Shown in pieces: positions 1 to 6,772 of a stretch of DNA of 7,542 nt. The stretch comes from Saprospirales bacterium (GTDB taxonomy: Bacteria; Bacteroidota; Bacteroidia; Chitinophagales; Saprospiraceae), in contig DLXL01000116.1 in assembly GCA_003448025.1 (NCBI GenBank), positions 1 to 7,542 of the forward strand. The letters are read 5' to 3'. A program made the position numbers and the translations under genes. How positions within the stretch are numbered: the stretch's first letter is position 1; each line of letters opens with the position of its first letter. The notes under the pieces are model-generated. The model was not told where the DNA came from, ran no database searches, and worked only from the letters and a program-made list of their open reading frames with translations.

Positions 1-2463
1 ATGGTGATCCTGAAAGACAAAAAGGAATGGACCTCTGCCAAGAGTTTTGATGAACTGGCAGAGAAAATGAGTGAAAAAATCCAGGCTATTCCGAGGGTAA
101 CAGCCGGTTTTCAGTTCCCGGTACAAATGCGTTTCAATGAATTGATGACCGGCGCCAGGCAGGATGTGGTTTGTAAAATTTTCGGGGAAGACCTGGATAC
201 CCTGGCCAAATACGCCGAAAAGTTGGGCGAAATCAGCCATGGCGTGGAAGGCGCCACAGAATTGTATGTAGAACAGGTAAATGGTATGCCTCAGATTGTG
301 GTCCATTACAAACGCGAGGCCATGGCCAAATACGGCTTGAGTGTTTCTGAGTTGAACCGTACCCTGAATGCTGCCTTTGCCGGTGCGGCTGCCGGACAGG
401 TATTTGAAGGAGAGAAACGGTTTGATCTGGTGGTACGGGTGGCCGGTGAGGCGCGCAAAACCCTGGCAGATGTGCATAATCTACTGGTAGCCACGCCTGC
501 AGGCATTCAAATTCCGCTGAATCAGGTGGCTGATGTTCAGGAAATTGAGGGTCCCAACCAAATTCAACGGGAAGATGCCAAACGACGCATCGTGGTGGGT
601 TTCAATGTGCGCGGGCGCGATGTGCAGAGCATTGTACAGGAACTGCAAACCAAAGTGGAACAACAAGTCAAATTGCCGCCAGGCTATTATATTACCTATG
701 GTGGTGCGTTTGAAAATCTGCAGGCAGCCAAAGACCGGCTGAGTATTGCCGTTCCGGTGGCACTGGTGCTCATTTTTCTGATGTTGTATTTCGCTTTCGG
801 CTCTGTTAAGCAGGGGTTGTTGATTTATTCTGCAATACCGCTATCGGCTATTGGTGGCATTGCAGCTTTGTGGCTGCGCGATTTGCCTTTTAGTATATCT
901 GCAGGTGTAGGGTTCATTGCGCTCTTTGGCGTGGCGGTGTTAAATGGTATTGTGCTGATCTCTGAGTTCAATCGGTTACAAAAAGAAGGCTGGCACGATA
1001 CGCGCAAGGTGATTCTGATGGGAACTAAAATTCGCTTGCGCTCCATTTTAATGACGGCATTGGCGCCCTCATTGGGCTTCATTCCCATGGCCGTAAGTAT
1101 GGGCGCCGGTGCTGAAGTACAACGACCACTGGCCACTGTAGTCATTGGCGGGATTGTATCTGCCACCCTGCTTACCCTGTTTGTACTGCCGGTGTTATAC
1201 ATGCTTTTCGAAAAAAGTATACCCAAACACCCACGTAAACATGGTGTTGCAGCGGTCATAGCCTTACTGCTTGGAGCTCAGGCAGTGGAGGCCCAATCCC
1301 CCATAAGTCTGGAGGAATCTATACAATGGCTGAATAACCGAAATCCGGGCCTGGAGGCTGCCCGACTCAATGAGCAATACCACGCACGCATGAAGGACAC
1401 CTGGCGCGAACTGGATAAAACCAACATCAGTACCGAACTCGGACAGTTCAACAGCCGCGCCTTTGATAACAAGCTGGGTATTTCACAGAATATACCCTTT
1501 CCCAAGGTGCACAAGACCCAAAAACGGCTATTGTCTGAACAGTTTCTGGCAGCACAATCGCAAACCGGAATGACGGAAAAGGAGCTGAAACTGGAGTTGA
1601 GTCGCCGTTTTTATCTGTATATTTCGCTTACAGAAAAAGAAAAGCTCTTGCAGCGTGCCGATAGCGTATACCGGATTTTTGAAGAAAAGGCTGCGGCACG
1701 TTTCCAGCGTGGTGAATCCAATATGCTGGAGAAAACAACCGCTCAGTTGCAGCGAGCGCAAATTGGCAATCAGTTAGCGCTATTGCGAAGGGATCAGGCC
1801 GCAGCGCTGGAGCAGTTTAACCGCCTGTTGGGTGCTGACAATATCAGAATTCCACAAACTTCGATGGTAGTACTCCCCTGGACAGATGTTTTGGATTCCA
1901 CAGGAGTGGCAGCGCATCCGCGTATGCAGTTTCAAATGCATCAGGTAAATACGGCGCGTTATCAGGTGGATGTAGAGAAAGCAGCACTGTTGCCGGAAAT
2001 CACCCTGGGCGTGAGCAACCAGAGCATCATAGGTTATCAGCGTGTTGGGAATGAAGATCGGTATTTCGACGGTTCTAAACGGTTTACTTATCTGGGGGCC
2101 GGACTTGCGGTGCCTTTGTTCGCCCGGGCGCAACGTGCGCGCATAGCGGCTTCCGAGCTGCAGGTGCAACAACAGCAAAAAACGCTGGATTGGTTACAGC
2201 AACAAATGAGCGCTGAACAAATAGCCGCCCGCGATGAAGCCGCTAAATACCGGGAAAGCATGCAATACTTCCAAAGGCAGGCATTGCCCAATGCTGAGTT
2301 GCTGGTAGCTACTGCCAACCGCCAGTATCAGGCAGGTGAAATCAATTATCTGGAATGGGTCATGCTCGTCAATCAGAGTTTTGATATTCAGGGCCAATAC
2401 CTGGAACAACAGTTGGCTTACAATGAAGCTATGCTGTTACTCCAATCATTTTCTAATCAATAA
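1..2463 (+). CDS. CusA/CzcA-family heavy-metal efflux RND pump fused to a TolC-like outer membrane factor (5' end missing)
   Basis: This is the C-terminal 820 residues of an inner-membrane proton-driven RND exporter of the heavy-metal (HME) type, joined to an outer membrane channel domain. The ATG at base 1 is almost certainly internal, because translation begins in the middle of the porter domain. Residues 1-245 are the periplasmic porter/docking region, with the family-like stretches NVRGRD (near 203-208) and PPGYYITYGGAFEN (near 225-238). Hydrophobic segments lie near 247-267, 270-293, 301-323, 350-370 and 380-403, matching the last RND helices (GFIALFGVAVLNGIVLISEF; LFVLPVLYMLF). The TM4 acidic residues that define HME pumps lie upstream and cannot be checked. 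Residues 415-431 form a second hydrophobic, signal-peptide-like segment ending AVEA/QSP. Residues 433-820 have the length and the glutamine-rich helical character of an outer membrane efflux protein. Such fusions are known in Bacteroidota. The metal (Cu, Ag, Zn, Co or Cd) cannot be told from this part. It is the first of two co-directional genes here and stops at TAA. Confidence 0.9.
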   Translation: MVILKDKKEWTSAKSFDELAEKMSEKIQAIPRVTAGFQFPVQMRFNELMTGARQDVVCKIFGEDLDTLAKYAEKLGEISHGVEGATELYVEQVNGMPQIVVHYKREAMAKYGLSVSELNRTLNAAFAGAAAGQVFEGEKRFDLVVRVAGEARKTLADVHNLLVATPAGIQIPLNQVADVQEIEGPNQIQREDAKRRIVVGFNVRGRDVQSIVQELQTKVEQQVKLPPGYYITYGGAFENLQAAKDRLSIAVPVALVLIFLMLYFAFGSVKQGLLIYSAIPLSAIGGIAALWLRDLPFSISAGVGFIALFGVAVLNGIVLISEFNRLQKEGWHDTRKVILMGTKIRLRSILMTALAPSLGFIPMAVSMGAGAEVQRPLATVVIGGIVSATLLTLFVLPVLYMLFEKSIPKHPRKHGVAAVIALLLGAQAVEAQSPISLEESIQWLNNRNPGLEAARLNEQYHARMKDTWRELDKTNISTELGQFNSRAFDNKLGISQNIPFPKVHKTQKRLLSEQFLAAQSQTGMTEKELKLELSRRFYLYISLTEKEKLLQRADSVYRIFEEKAAARFQRGESNMLEKTTAQLQRAQIGNQLALLRRDQAAALEQFNRLLGADNIRIPQTSMVVLPWTDVLDSTGVAAHPRMQFQMHQVNTARYQVDVEKAALLPEITLGVSNQSIIGYQRVGNEDRYFDGSKRFTYLGAGLAVPLFARAQRARIAASELQVQQQQKTLDWLQQQMSAEQIAARDEAAKYRESMQYFQRQALPNAELLVATANRQYQAGEINYLEWVMLVNQSFDIQGQYLEQQLAYNEAMLLLQSFSNQ
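1240..1302 (+). other. Signal-peptide-like segment at the RND/TolC junction
   Basis: Residues 414-434 of the fusion protein follow a basic stretch (KHPRKH) with a short hydrophobic core (VAAVIALLLGA) and a small-residue end (AVEA then QSP). This is the layout of a Sec signal peptide. It sits exactly where the RND helices end, on the cytoplasmic side, and where the outer membrane factor begins. By topology, the segment must carry the chain back across the inner membrane so that the TolC-like part can reach the periplasm. Whether signal peptidase I cuts after AVEA, freeing the channel, or the segment stays as a thirteenth membrane helix cannot be decided from the sequence. Confidence 0.6.
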
Positions 2464-2475
2464 AGACAACAATCA

Positions 2476-3609
2476 ATGAAACCATATAGCATTTTAGCGC
2501 TGGCATTTTTGCTGGCTTCCTGTGGATCCAATTCGGAAACACCCGCAGCGGCGGATACCGCAGCAACAAGTTTGCCTACTGAGGTATCGCTGGACCCCCA
2601 GCAACTGAAAAATGCCGGTATTGTAGTAGGCAAACCGGAACAAAAACCCTTGTCGGCTACCCTAAAACTCAATGGCGACATTGATGTGCCTCCCCAGAAC
2701 ATGATCAGCATCAGTTTCCCGCTGGGTGGCTACCTCAAGTCGACCAAATTACTGCCGGGTATGGCTGTCAGAAAAGGCGAGGTGCTGGCCATCATGGAGG
2801 ATGCCCAGTTTATTCAGATTCAACAGGATTATCTGATGGCGCGGGCTAATGTGGCACTGGCGGAAAGCGAATACCAACGCCAGCAACTGCTGAATTCAGA
2901 CAAAGCCAGCAGCGACAAGGTATTCCAGCAGGCAAAGAATAACTGGGAGGTGCAAAAAATTACCCTCAGGGCACTGGAAGAGAAGCTGAGGCTGATAGGA
3001 CTGGATCCGGCCGGATTAACGGAGGCGAATTTATCAAGAACCGTCAGTGTACGTTCTCCCATCAATGGATACGTGTCTAAAGTGCATGTAAACATTGGCA
3101 AATACACTGCACCAACGGATGTTTTGTTTGAGCTGGTGAACCCGGAGGATATTCACCTCAACCTGAAGGTTTTTGAAAAAGATGTGGCCAGTCTGGCCAT
3201 TGGACAAAAAGTGGTGGCTTACACAGCCGATCAGCCCGACCAAAAATATCAGGCTGAGATCCTGCTCATCAGTAAAAATCTGGATGAAAACCGGGCTGCC
3301 GAAGTGCACTGCCACTTTAGCAAGTACGACCACAAAAAGCTGTTTCCGGGAATGTTTATGAACGCAGAAGTGGCCGTGGTAACCGAAAAGGCCCTGGTGG
3401 TGCCAGAAGGCGCTGTGGTGCGCTGGCAAAACGAGCATTTTGTTTTTCTGGACAAAGGGAATGGTCAGTTTGACATGACTCCGGTAGATCTGGGCATTGC
3501 AGAAAAGGGCGAGCAGCAGATTTTGCCCAAAACGGATATTTCAGGCAAGGATTTGGTGTTGCAGAATGCCTATACGCTGCTGATGAAGATGAAGAATAGC
3601 GCGGAGTAA
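2476..3609 (+). CDS. Efflux RND transporter periplasmic adaptor subunit (CusB/CzcB-like lipoprotein)
   Basis: A 377-residue membrane fusion protein that bridges the inner-membrane pump and the outer membrane channel in the periplasm. The N-terminus is a lipoprotein signal with lipobox L-A-S-C (Cys16), followed by a Ser/Thr/Ala/Pro-rich linker. The two halves of the lipoyl (biotinyl-like) domain are seen near residues 80-107 (GGYLKSTKLLPGMAVRKGE) and 192-222 (VRSPINGYVSKVHVNIGKY). They flank a helical hairpin at roughly 110-185. The beta-barrel follows (about 225-305, ending near FPGMFMNAEV) and then the membrane-proximal domain (about 310-370). The HCH..YDH residues near 276-284 are a possible metal-contact cluster, but this is speculative. 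The ATG is the first start after the upstream gene's in-frame TAA, 12 bases away, which fits one transcript with the pump. There is no clear Shine-Dalgarno sequence, as is usual in Bacteroidota. The length is normal for the family. The HME assignment rests on the pump partner. Confidence 0.92.
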   Translation: MKPYSILALAFLLASCGSNSETPAAADTAATSLPTEVSLDPQQLKNAGIVVGKPEQKPLSATLKLNGDIDVPPQNMISISFPLGGYLKSTKLLPGMAVRKGEVLAIMEDAQFIQIQQDYLMARANVALAESEYQRQQLLNSDKASSDKVFQQAKNNWEVQKITLRALEEKLRLIGLDPAGLTEANLSRTVSVRSPINGYVSKVHVNIGKYTAPTDVLFELVNPEDIHLNLKVFEKDVASLAIGQKVVAYTADQPDQKYQAEILLISKNLDENRAAEVHCHFSKYDHKKLFPGMFMNAEVAVVTEKALVVPEGAVVRWQNEHFVFLDKGNGQFDMTPVDLGIAEKGEQQILPKTDISGKDLVLQNAYTLLMKMKNSAE

Positions 3610-3624
3610 GGAGTTTGATCCAAC

Positions 3625-3668
3625 AAAACAGGAGCCATCCCCAAGATTTCGGGGGTGGCTCCTGTTTT
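3625..3668. terminator. Bidirectional intrinsic terminator between convergent genes
   Basis: The arms are 18 bases each (3625-3642 and 3651-3668) around an 8-base loop. They pair throughout, with one mismatch in DNA that becomes a U-G pair in plus-strand RNA. The left arm begins AAAACAGGAGCC and the right arm ends GGCTCCTGTTTT, so each strand's transcript has a GC-rich stem followed by a run of U. It lies 15 bases after the adaptor stop and 3 bases beyond the stop of the minus-strand HTH reading frame, so it serves both convergent units. Confidence 0.9.
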
Positions 3669-3671
3669 CTA

Positions 3672-4064
3672 TTAAAACCGCATTAAATAATCCGTTAGAT
3701 TTTCTTCTGTATCTAACCCAAGCCGCTTGCGCAGTCTGTACCTGCTGGATTCCACCCCGCGCAGCGAAATGTTCATCAGGGCGGCTATTTCCTTGCTCGA
3801 CAGGTTAAGGCGCAAGTAGGCGCAAAGCTTGTAATCGTTCGGACTCAGGTGCGCGTGCGCCTCGCTGATTCGCTTCAGAAATTCGCTGTGTACCTGATCA
3901 AAATGATGGGAAAACTGCTCCCAGTCTCCGTCCGTCCGCGCATCCTGCTCCAACATTTTGATGATTTGATGGATTTCTTTTTCCATTTTGGCATTCCCTG
4001 TGGCGGATTGTTTCAGCTTTTCCAATGCTTCATGGATGGCGTTCAGGATTTCACTTTTCTGCAC
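3672..4064 (-). CDS. LuxR-type HTH C-terminal part of the interrupted sensor/regulator
   Basis: This stretch encodes 130 residues if read from the GTG at 4064. It is not an independent gene by descent: it continues, in the same frame, the 822-residue sensor that ends at the TAG at 4089-4091. The bridging codons 4065-4088 read LASATLHI, and with the following VQKSEIL they match the usual sequence of this regulator family after the coiled coil. Residues 1-45 and 48-70 are helical linker. Residues 73-130 are the DNA-binding domain, with the HTH core SSKEIAALMNIS and the recognition helix LRGVESSRYRLRKRL, ending in DYLMRF. There is no receiver or kinase domain. If made alone, by restart at GTG, it would be a small soluble DNA-binding protein without a sensor. 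If the TAG is read through or is an error, it is the output domain of a protein of about 960 residues. It ends at TAA, next to the shared terminator. Confidence 0.7.
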   Translation of the reverse strand: MQKSEILNAIHEALEKLKQSATGNAKMEKEIHQIIKMLEQDARTDGDWEQFSHHFDQVHSEFLKRISEAHAHLSPNDYKLCAYLRLNLSSKEIAALMNISLRGVESSRYRLRKRLGLDTEENLTDYLMRF

Positions 4065-4088
4065 AATATGCAGGGTTGCAGAGGCAAG

Positions 4089-4091
4089 CTA
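4089..4091 (-). other. In-frame TAG codon interrupting the sensor/regulator
   Basis: On the minus strand the codons read GTG CGA CAT AAA AAC CAG TAG CTT GCC TCT GCA ACC CTG CAT. The frame is open on both sides, and the protein on both sides belongs to the same family. The family pattern around this point is of the type HKN-x-ELAS, so TAG stands where GAG (Glu) is expected, a single G-to-T change. The other three stops visible in the window are all TAA. The next base is C, which in several systems favours leaky termination. Confidence 0.85.
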
Positions 4092-6557
4092 CTGGTTTTT
4101 ATGTCGCACTTCTGCTTCCAGTTTTTCATTTTCAAGCCGATTGATGGCTTCCTTGGAAACTTTTGTTTGCTCCTCGTGAAGGTTGACAAGTCCCCGTTTC
4201 TCCCGTGCAAACTTTTGTTGCTGACGGTGAATAATGCCCATAAATAGTCCCATTGCAAGCAGCAAATACACCAGATATGCCCAGGTGCTGGCATACCAGG
4301 GTGGCGCAATTTGAAAAGGGAAGCTCTGTACGCTGCTTTCCTTGCCGTGTTGGTTGCGCGCGTTGACATGAAAGGTATATTTACCGGGAGGCAGGTTGGC
4401 GAATACCATGTCTGTTTCAGCCGACCAGTCAGACCACCCGTCAGCCGAACCCTCCAGAAAATGGGTGTATTGGATGAATTCGCCGCCGGGAACATCCGGT
4501 ACTGCGTAAGAAAACATCAGCGTATTTAGCGTGGCGCTCAGGTTTATTGGGTTGAAATGGCCATCCGGCCCGAAATGTCCGCCGTACAAAATGCTGTCGG
4601 GTCCACTTTTCAATCTGATTTCATGTAAAACCAAGCGCAAAACAGTATCCTGACCGGAAAAATACAGGGAGGGATTGAATTGAATAAACCCGTGATCTGA
4701 AGCCACAAATACATTGTGTTCATCAACCGGCAGAATAAACGGGAAACCCACCGTTAGTTTATCGCTAAGCTCCGGAATAGGTACTTTAGTCACCTTCTTT
4801 CCGAGGGTGCTGTTCTGCACCCGCAACAATCCTGTTTCATTATCCGTGGCGTACCAGATATCGCCATTTGGCCCTTCGAGCAGGTATCTCAGGTGCACAT
4901 TCGGGCCAAAAACAGCGGTGAAGTCAGGCTCCGGCACAAACTTGTTTGCTTCCGGCACAAAGATGTAAATACCCGTTTGTCCGGTAAAAATTACCCCGCT
5001 GCCAACTTGATACAAATGATTGCCTTGTGCGGAAGGAAGTCCATGGCGTTGGTCAAAAAAGTCTACCAACAGGGTGTCTGACTCAGGTATTGCTTTTATC
5101 CGGAATACACCTCTGTATGGATGGGCCATCCATAGGAAGTTGTCTTTATCCTTGGCCAACAAGCGACTGCTCTCCTTTAAACCTTTTAAATTCGACCGGA
5201 ATTTCCAACCTGAAGCCTCCTGTTCAAAAAGTGCAATGCCATTGTAGTGCCCGGCCAGTGCCTTGCCCGGGGTGTGCACTACGTATTTCCAAATACCCTG
5301 GATATTGGCCAGTTTTTGTGCCGACTCATTGCGCACCTCAAAGGGACCTTCATGATGCCCCATCAGCAGGTGGTTGTTGAGGTTGGTCAGGCTCCACACC
5401 TGCCCCTCCGAATTCAATACCTTGCTAAAAGCCTTCCGCAGGGTAGGTGTGTAGTAATGCGCCCATCGATTGGTGTATAAACCGGTATTGGTGCCGAAAT
5501 AAATTTGATCACCAAAAACCTGGGCTGTGTATCCCGTGCCTTGTAATTCTCCATCAGGGAAAACGGTAGAAAATGGGGAGGAGGCATCCACAAAGTCGAT
5601 GCCGTTGTCCAGCCCGAGCCATATACCGCCTTTTTCCGGAATGAAAAGGCTGAGTATGGTATTGTTCTGCAGGCCGTTTTTCTTGTTGATCAACCGGAAT
5701 ATCCTGCGTTGTTTGTCCAGAATGACCAATCCATTCAAGGAGGTGCCCAGCGCCAGGTTTCCGTCTTTTTGTTTGCCGGCGCAGAAAATGATGTTCTTTT
5801 TTAAAAAGTCGTCATCCTGGGTTTTCCAGGGGGTAAACTGGCGCCCATCAAACAGAAATATACCGTTTTTGATAGTTGTCACCAGAATTGAATCAGGTGT
5901 AATAGGGATAATACCTGAAATGGTGCCGCCGGTAAACTGCCCCGGATTGTCCAGCTTGCGCAAGTGGTCCTGTTCAAACACATAAAGGCTGTGCGTGCCA
6001 TCCTGAATCATCAGCTGGCCCTTCCATTCTCCCATGAAATGCAGATTGGTGCCAGGTGGGAATAAAGCCGTCAGGTGCCCGCTGAAGTAACGAAAAGCCT
6101 GATGGTCGGTCCTGAAGAATACACCTTCAGGCCGAACGGCAATATTCCAGATATCGCCCAGCTGTTGTTCCATGCCCTGCACCATGTCTCGCAGAGAATG
6201 AAACTGCAGGTTGCCCTGTTTATCCGGAGCAAAGTAGCCAAACTCATCCTGGCCGCCTACATATACTTTTCCGTCCTGCCCTGGCCTGACTGACCGCACG
6301 ATGGTCCGGTTTGGTAGAGGATGCAAACGCCAGTGGATACCATCGAACTCCAGTAATCCTTCATTGTTGCCAAACCACATGATGCCGCGCTGGTCCTGGG
6401 CAATGTCCCAAACCTGCGTGCCGGCCTTATATTGCTTCTTGCCGAAGTTTAAAACCGGAGGGTCTCCCAGATTGATGCTTTGCGAATAACCTATTTCCGG
6501 AAAGCAAATCAGCCAAAATACCAACAATAAAAATGGAGTCTGTTGTCGCACTGGCAA
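4089..6557 (-). CDS. Propeller/Y_Y_Y-domain transmembrane sensor, cut off before its HTH domain by an amber codon
   Basis: The N-terminal 822 residues of a one-component membrane sensor of the Bacteroidota type (related in layout to hybrid two-component glycan sensors but without a kinase). Residues 1-26 are a Sec signal peptide (hydrophobic core FLLLVFWLICF, end GYSQ). Residues about 30-650 are a periplasmic beta-propeller with repeats such as VWDIAQDQRGIMWFGNNEGL (49-68), a GGIWLGLDNG copy near 308-317 and a GDIWYATDNETG copy near 565. A Y_Y_Y domain lies at about 680-748 (QYTHFLEG, WSDWS, LPPGKYTFHVNARN). One membrane helix spans about 758-776, followed by a basic cytoplasmic stretch and a coiled coil (RLENEKLEAEVRHKNQ). 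Then comes TAG, where relatives usually have a Glu codon. The start is TTG at 6557 or GTG at 6551; there is no ATG after the in-frame TGA at 6585-6587. As it stands, the protein can sense but cannot bind DNA. The ligand is unknown; many relatives respond to oligosaccharides. Confidence 0.85.
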   Translation of the reverse strand: MPVRQQTPFLLLVFWLICFPEIGYSQSINLGDPPVLNFGKKQYKAGTQVWDIAQDQRGIMWFGNNEGLLEFDGIHWRLHPLPNRTIVRSVRPGQDGKVYVGGQDEFGYFAPDKQGNLQFHSLRDMVQGMEQQLGDIWNIAVRPEGVFFRTDHQAFRYFSGHLTALFPPGTNLHFMGEWKGQLMIQDGTHSLYVFEQDHLRKLDNPGQFTGGTISGIIPITPDSILVTTIKNGIFLFDGRQFTPWKTQDDDFLKKNIIFCAGKQKDGNLALGTSLNGLVILDKQRRIFRLINKKNGLQNNTILSLFIPEKGGIWLGLDNGIDFVDASSPFSTVFPDGELQGTGYTAQVFGDQIYFGTNTGLYTNRWAHYYTPTLRKAFSKVLNSEGQVWSLTNLNNHLLMGHHEGPFEVRNESAQKLANIQGIWKYVVHTPGKALAGHYNGIALFEQEASGWKFRSNLKGLKESSRLLAKDKDNFLWMAHPYRGVFRIKAIPESDTLLVDFFDQRHGLPSAQGNHLYQVGSGVIFTGQTGIYIFVPEANKFVPEPDFTAVFGPNVHLRYLLEGPNGDIWYATDNETGLLRVQNSTLGKKVTKVPIPELSDKLTVGFPFILPVDEHNVFVASDHGFIQFNPSLYFSGQDTVLRLVLHEIRLKSGPDSILYGGHFGPDGHFNPINLSATLNTLMFSYAVPDVPGGEFIQYTHFLEGSADGWSDWSAETDMVFANLPPGKYTFHVNARNQHGKESSVQSFPFQIAPPWYASTWAYLVYLLLAMGLFMGIIHRQQQKFAREKRGLVNLHEEQTKVSKEAINRLENEKLEAEVRHKNQ

Positions 6558-6571
6558 ATAATTCTGTCGGA

Positions 6572-6579
6572 CAAATGTA
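6572..6579 (-). promoter_or_regulatory. Candidate Bacteroidota -7 promoter element for the sensor gene
   Basis: The minus strand reads TACATTTG, an exact match to the TAnnTTTG element used by the Bacteroidota primary sigma factor. It lies about 15 bases before the TTG start, which predicts a very short leader of about 10-16 bases. No good -33 TTTG was found at the usual 19-21 base spacing, so confidence is moderate. Confidence 0.4.
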
Positions 6580-6686
6580 GAAACTCAGGCGCAAAAAGGA
6601 TTTGAAAGTAGTTGTGCTGTAGGCAAAACCGGCAGGTGCAGTAGTAATGACGTACCGAAAAAAGGCCTTGCCGCATTCGTATAGGC

Positions 6687-6694
6687 CACTTTTG
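6687..6694 (+). promoter_or_regulatory. Weak candidate -7 element for the PKD lipoprotein gene
   Basis: CACTTTTG matches TAnnTTTG except at the first base. A CTTG lies at 6667-6670, but the spacer of 16 bases is shorter than usual. It is the best plus-strand match in the 215-base intergenic region 6558-6772, and it would give a leader of about 70 bases containing the palindrome at 6743-6755. Confidence 0.2.
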
Positions 6695-6742
6695 CACGCT
6701 GCTTTTTTTACTGAATGGCAGTTCAAGTAAACTATTCAAAAC

Positions 6743-6755
6743 GGTCCATCGGACC
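6743..6755. repeat. Short perfect palindrome upstream of the lipoprotein gene
   Basis: GGTCC-ATC-GGACC is a perfect inverted repeat with 5-base arms, ending 17 bases before the ATG at 6773. It could be a small leader hairpin or a binding site for a dimeric regulator, but a site this short can also occur by chance. Confidence 0.35.
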
Positions 6756-6772
6756 ACTAAATCCTTTCTTGT

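Noticed and set aside
1..3. ATG at base 1 as the true start of the pump gene
   Set aside because: Translation begins inside the RND porter domain, and the N-terminal half of the pump, with the first helices, is missing. The gene is cut by the window edge.
825..1259. A 144-codon minus-strand frame opposite the RND helices
   Set aside because: It lies entirely antisense to conserved transmembrane segments of the pump and has no domain of its own.
4062..4091. Frameshift between the sensor and HTH reading frames
   Set aside because: The two parts are in the same frame and the bridging codons 4065-4088 translate to the expected family linker, so the break is a nonsense codon and not an insertion or deletion.
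4089..4091. Genome-wide reassignment of TAG to an amino acid
   Set aside because: No other in-frame TAG occurs in the long genes here, CAG and GAG are used freely, and there is no phage content. One codon does not support a changed code.
6427..6757. Small minus-strand reading frames across the sensor start and intergenic region
   Set aside because: They overlap the signal peptide region in other frames, have no recognisable domain and show irregular cysteine-rich composition typical of out-of-frame translation.
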